Translations under genes and position numbers: made by a program | Assembly (NCBI GenBank): GCA_910588045.1 | Contig: CAJUPS010000078.1 | Span: 1 to 14,966 of the forward strand | DNA length: 14,966 nucleotides | Direction: 5' to 3' | From: an uncultured Oscillospiraceae bacterium | Lineage (GTDB): Bacteria; Bacillota; Clostridia; Oscillospirales; Oscillospiraceae | Part shown: piece by piece, positions 13,111-14,966 of the stretch | Layout: each line of letters begins with the position of its first letter | Numbering within the stretch: position 1 is the first letter of the stretch | The notes under the pieces: generated by a model | Told to the model about the DNA's origin: nothing | Seen by the model: the letters and a program-made list of their open reading frames with translations, nothing else | Databases searched by the model: none

Positions 13111-13722
13111 TCAAAAGCATTCGTCCTCCACCAGGTGCATGACGCTGACCTCAAAGGCGGTGCGCTCCTGCGCGCACCCCTCCACCACCTTGGTATACAC
13201 CCGGCTCTGGACCCGGCCCTCCAGGCTCAGGCTCTCCCCCACGGCCATATTGCCCGTGATCATAGCAACCTGTCCCCAGGCGATGCAGGGCAGGTAGTCC
13301 GCCCGCCCATACCGCCGGTTCACCGCCAGCATCATATCCGAGATGCACCGCCCCAGCGGCGTGCGGCGCAGCACCGGCGGCTTGCAGATCACGCCCTGCA
13401 GGGCGATCCGGTTCTGGTCCTCCGGTTCCTCGCTGGGTAAAAGGAGCTGGGCGAAGACGGAGATCACCAGCCTGCTCCCCCGCCCACTCTTGTTGTTGAA
13501 GGAGCGCAGCTGCCCCTCTACGGTCAGCCGCCGTCCCGTGAGGGGCGACAGGCGGCGCAGCTGCTCGGCGGTCGCAATGACCCATAGGGTGTCTGTCTGC
13601 CCGGACAGCCGCCGGACCGCCAGGGGGAAGCGGTAGAACATACTGCCGTGATTTTCATGGGACGGGACGGGTTCCCCCGCGGCGGTCCCCCGGAGCTGCA
13701 CAAAATTCTTGGTCGTTTCCAT
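13111..13722 (-). CDS. SSB-like protein with two tandem OB folds
   Basis: A 203-residue protein of the clostridial SSB-like type. Two halves look alike. The first (about 6-92) runs from 'NFVQLRGTAAGEPVPSHENH' through 'FYRFPLAVRRLSG' and 'TVEGQLRSFNN' to 'LVISVFAQ'. The second (about 104-195) runs from 'NRIALQGVICKPPVLR' through 'DMMLAVNRRYGRADYLPCIAWG' and 'LSLEGRVQSRVYT' to 'AFEVSVMHL'. Each has the strand order and the 'EGxLxS' turn of an SSB OB fold. The tail ends VEDECF: short, acidic and closing with Phe, loosely recalling the SSB C-terminal peptide but not the usual DDDIPF. The ATG at 13722 has AGGAG ten bases upstream; the ATG at 13740 has none. Single-stranded DNA binding is likely; whether it is the replicative SSB is doubtful. 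Confidence 0.82.
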   Translation of the reverse strand: METTKNFVQLRGTAAGEPVPSHENHGSMFYRFPLAVRRLSGQTDTLWVIATAEQLRRLSPLTGRRLTVEGQLRSFNNKSGRGSRLVISVFAQLLLPSEEPEDQNRIALQGVICKPPVLRRTPLGRCISDMMLAVNRRYGRADYLPCIAWGQVAMITGNMAVGESLSLEGRVQSRVYTKVVEGCAQERTAFEVSVMHLVEDECF

Positions 13723-13843
13723 ATGTAAGTTTCTCCTCATTGGTTGTTCGGCGACATTGGCCGGTTGTCCCAATATATGAGGAGACTGGGGCGAATATGC
13801 TTCCTGTCCGAGCAAAACAGTATCGGAAGCCGCTCTCAGCATA

Positions 13844-13872
13844 TCTATAGCAACCTTCAAAATTCGCAACAA
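13844..13872 (-). promoter_or_regulatory. Possible promoter of the SSB-like gene
   Basis: On the minus strand, TTGTTG (13867-13872) and TATAGA (13844-13849) are 17 bases apart and point to the SSB-like gene, leaving a leader of about 115 bases. Both boxes fall inside the left arm and loop edge of the inverted repeat at 13848-13909. Only a moderate match to consensus. Confidence 0.4.
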
Positions 13873-13909
13873 CCCGTAGGGGCGCAGTCAGCAATTTTGA
13901 AGATTGCTA
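13848..13909. repeat. Imperfect inverted repeat with ~20-base arms upstream of the SSB-like gene
   Basis: The left arm at 13848-13867 (TAGCAACCTTCAAAATTCGC) pairs with the right arm at 13891-13909, apart from one mismatch and one bulged base, around a 23-base loop. A run of seven A residues follows the right arm on the plus strand. It could be a terminator remnant, a regulatory hairpin or the end of a small mobile repeat; no open reading frame lies inside. Confidence 0.65.
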
Positions 13910-14093
13910 AAAAAATTTCTCCGCCCGTTGCCCAAAGCCCGGCAACTTTTCCCATTTTCCAAATAAATTTGAGGGAAGACAAACCTCCGCGTTGAATGTA
14001 CGGAAGTAAGTCGAAGCCCCGATCTGGTGCCGGGTCAGCACAGCCGGGCTAACAAAAGGTTGTTGCAGGCGAACCTTGAAAATTTAATAATAA

Positions 14094-14128
14094 ATTTTGC
14101 ACGGCCCCTCGACGGGGCCGTGCAAAAT
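14094..14128 (-). terminator. Strong intrinsic terminator downstream of the EF-G-like gene
   Basis: A perfect 15-bp stem (ATTTTGCACGGCCCC at 14094-14108, partner at 14114-14128) with a five-base loop. On the minus strand it is followed by TTTATTATTAAATTTT, a suitable U-rich tail. It should stop transcripts coming from the EF-G-like gene, insulating the SSB-like gene. On the plus strand no U tract follows. Confidence 0.75.
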
Positions 14129-14147
14129 CCAATGCGGCAAATGCGCT

Positions 14148-14207
14148 TGAAAGCCGCGCGTTTTGAAATTGTACGATTGAGAAGATTTTTTTCGGGCGCG
14201 GCTTTCA
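14148..14207. repeat. 12-bp inverted repeat with a 36-base AT-rich loop
   Basis: Arms TGAAAGCCGCGC (14148-14159) and its exact complement at 14196-14207 enclose an AT-rich 36-base loop. Loop length argues against a terminator. It abuts the hairpin cluster at 14214 and may belong to the same composite repeat. Confidence 0.6.
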
Positions 14208-14213
14208 GGGATT

Positions 14214-14306
14214 CCGCCCTCTGCGGAGGGCGGCCAGAGGCTCTGCCCGTGGGGCCGCCTACGGCGGCCTTAGCGCTGGGGCGGCCTGTGGCCGCCTAAC
14301 GTCTGG
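14214..14306. repeat. Composite hairpin cluster with a tandem hairpin duplication
   Basis: A hairpin at 14214-14233 (CCGCCCTC, TGCG loop) is followed by an outer stem CCAGA (14234-14238) / TCTGG (14302-14306). This encloses two 7-bp hairpins: 14253-14269 (GGCCGCC-TAC-GGCGGCC) and 14280-14296 (GGCGGCC-TGT-GGCCGCC). The two inner units are 27-base near-direct repeats. The whole can fold as a branched structure, and the two hairpins can also pair with each other. Confidence 0.65.
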
Positions 14307-14312
14307 ACTCCG

Positions 14313-14340
14313 CCACCTTTGAAAAGGTGGACGAAACTTT
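14313..14340 (-). repeat. AAAGTT-GTCC-hairpin module (copy 2) just after the EF-G-like stop codon
   Basis: On the minus strand AAAGTT (14340-14335) leads to GTCC and a hairpin with arms CCACCTTT (14313-14320) and AAAGGTGG (14323-14330). The order AAAGTT, GTCC, hairpin with a TTTC/GAAA apex matches the module at 2182-2218, here in opposite orientation on the chromosome. It begins two bases beyond the stop codon. Confidence 0.5.
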
Positions 14341-14342
14341 AA

Positions 14343-14966
14343 TTACTCCTCCGCCAGTGCCTTGGCCTCGGCGATGGCCTTCTCCTGGGCGGCGGCCGGG
14401 CAGTCCTCATAGCGGACGAAGTGGAACGTAAAGCTGCCGCGGCTCTGGGTCATGGACCGCAGGTCGATGGCGTAGGTCATCATCTCCGCCATAGGCACCT
14501 CTGCCTCCACCACCTGGTCGCCGTCGCCGGTGGGGTTCATCCCCATAACGCGGCCCCGGCGCTTGTTCAGGTCGCCAAGGATGTCGCCCATGTAGTTGTC
14601 GGGAATGGTGACTTTCAGCTCGCCGATGGGCTCCAGCAGAACGGGGGACGCCTCGGGCAGCGCGGCCTTGTAGGCCAGCTGCGCGGCGGTCTTGAACGCG
14701 ATTTCGGAGGAGTCCACCGGGTGATAGGAGCCGTCCACCAGCGTAGCCTTCAGGAACACCACAGGATAGCCCGCCAGCACGCCGTGTGCGCACGCCTCCC
14801 GCAGGCCCTTCTCAACGGCGGGGAAGAAGTTCCGGGGCACGCTGCCGCCGAAGACCTCCTCGGCAAAGATCATGTCCTCCTGCTCGTCCTGGGGCTCGAA
14901 GACGATATGCACGTCGCCGAACTGGCCGCTGCCGCCGGTCTGCTTCTTGTGGCGGCCCTGCTTGCG
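14343..14966 (-). CDS. Elongation factor G-like translation GTPase, C-terminal part (cut by window edge)
   Basis: The last 207 residues of an EF-G family protein; the GTPase domain lies beyond the right edge. The visible part begins in domain IV with 'GRHKKQTGGSGQFGDV', followed by 'GGSVPRNFFPAVEKGLREA', 'GVLAGYPVV', 'DGSYHPVDSSEIAFKTAA', and domain V with 'VLLEPIGELKVTIPDNYMG', 'DLNKRRGRVMGM' and 'DLRSMTQSRGSFTFHF'. The HKKQTGG motif (not the ARQSGG of canonical FusA) and the neighbours (no tuf, rpsL or rpsG) suggest the second EF-G type found in many Firmicutes and Thermotoga, not the main translocase. Either way it acts on the ribosome in the cytosol. It ends next to a hairpin module and, further on, a strong terminator. 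No start codon is inside the window. Confidence 0.94.
   Translation of the reverse strand, partial: RKQGRHKKQTGGSGQFGDVHIVFEPQDEQEDMIFAEEVFGGSVPRNFFPAVEKGLREACAHGVLAGYPVVFLKATLVDGSYHPVDSSEIAFKTAAQLAYKAALPEASPVLLEPIGELKVTIPDNYMGDILGDLNKRRGRVMGMNPTGDGDQVVEAEVPMAEMMTYAIDLRSMTQSRGSFTFHFVRYEDCPAAAQEKAIAEAKALAEE

Larger units (their letters stand above)
13723..14342. other. 620-base gene-free region rich in inverted repeats
   Basis: Between the SSB-like gene and the EF-G-like gene I see no reading frame with a ribosome-binding site or recognisable protein, and no tRNA. The left part (13900-14095) is AT-richer than the surrounding genes. From left to right it contains the SSB-gene leader and possible promoter, a large inverted repeat (13848-13909), an irregular hairpin at 14015-14050, a small hairpin at 14056-14077, a terminator-like stem (14094-14128), a long-loop 12-bp stem (14148-14207) and a run of GC hairpins (14214-14330) next to the EF-G-like stop codon. 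Confidence 0.7.

Noticed and set aside
13744..14299. Short plus-strand open reading frames of 83 and 90 codons in the gene-free region
   Set aside because: No ribosome-binding site, no recognisable domain, and they run through the inverted repeats and hairpins.
14094..14330. CRISPR array or tRNA cluster suggested by repeated hairpins
   Set aside because: The repeats are unequal, directly abutting and lack unique spacers; no cloverleaf with a TTC-type T loop or CCA end could be found.

Overview
The window looks like chromosomal DNA from a GC-rich gut Firmicute of the Oscillospiraceae type (Flavonifractor/Lawsonibacter/Oscillibacter-like). This is inferred from strong AGGAGG ribosome-binding sites, sigma-A-type promoters, a double-OB-fold SSB-like protein of the kind I recall from these clostridia, and hairpin-rich intergenic DNA. 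No rRNA, tRNA, CRISPR array, transposase or phage gene was seen. Nearly all genes lie on the minus strand; one small lipoprotein gene is on the plus strand.

Left part (1-3490), read on the minus strand: a carbohydrate ABC importer operon. Promoter and LacI-type operator (3424-3487) are followed by a substrate-binding lipoprotein, a MalF-type permease, a MalG-type permease and the start of a LacI-family regulator that runs off the left edge. A 223-base gap after the binding-protein gene holds several hairpins that probably stabilise its mRNA. No ATPase gene is visible.

Centre (3631-10979), minus strand: a compact five-gene operon with its own promoter (11026-11054). In order it encodes a membrane-anchored fusion of an SGNH acyltransferase/esterase-like domain with a NodB-type polysaccharide deacetylase, an MBOAT O-acyltransferase, a FkbH-like HAD protein (the family that makes glyceryl-ACP), an acyl carrier protein and a VOC protein with methylmalonyl-CoA-epimerase-like metal ligands. 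Gaps are 22, 22, -4 and -4 bases. The layout resembles the Dlt D-alanylation system, with FkbH plus ACP in the place of DltA plus DltC. I infer a machine that carries a C3 hydroxy-acyl group such as glycerate across the membrane, esterifies a surface glycan and also de-N-acetylates it. A MATE transporter with its own promoter follows. This operon is the best candidate for an undescribed system.

Right part (11087-14966): a class I/II aminotransferase whose promoter is covered by a 26-base palindrome, a divergent lipoprotein with a Pro/Glu-rich linker and Ig-like domain, a bidirectional terminator, a double-OB-fold SSB-like protein, a 620-base gene-free stretch full of inverted repeats, and the C-terminal part of an EF-G-like translation factor running off the right edge. 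The gene-free stretch contains a tandem hairpin duplication with a compensatory base-pair swap, and a hairpin module also found in inverted orientation behind the sugar-binding-protein gene.
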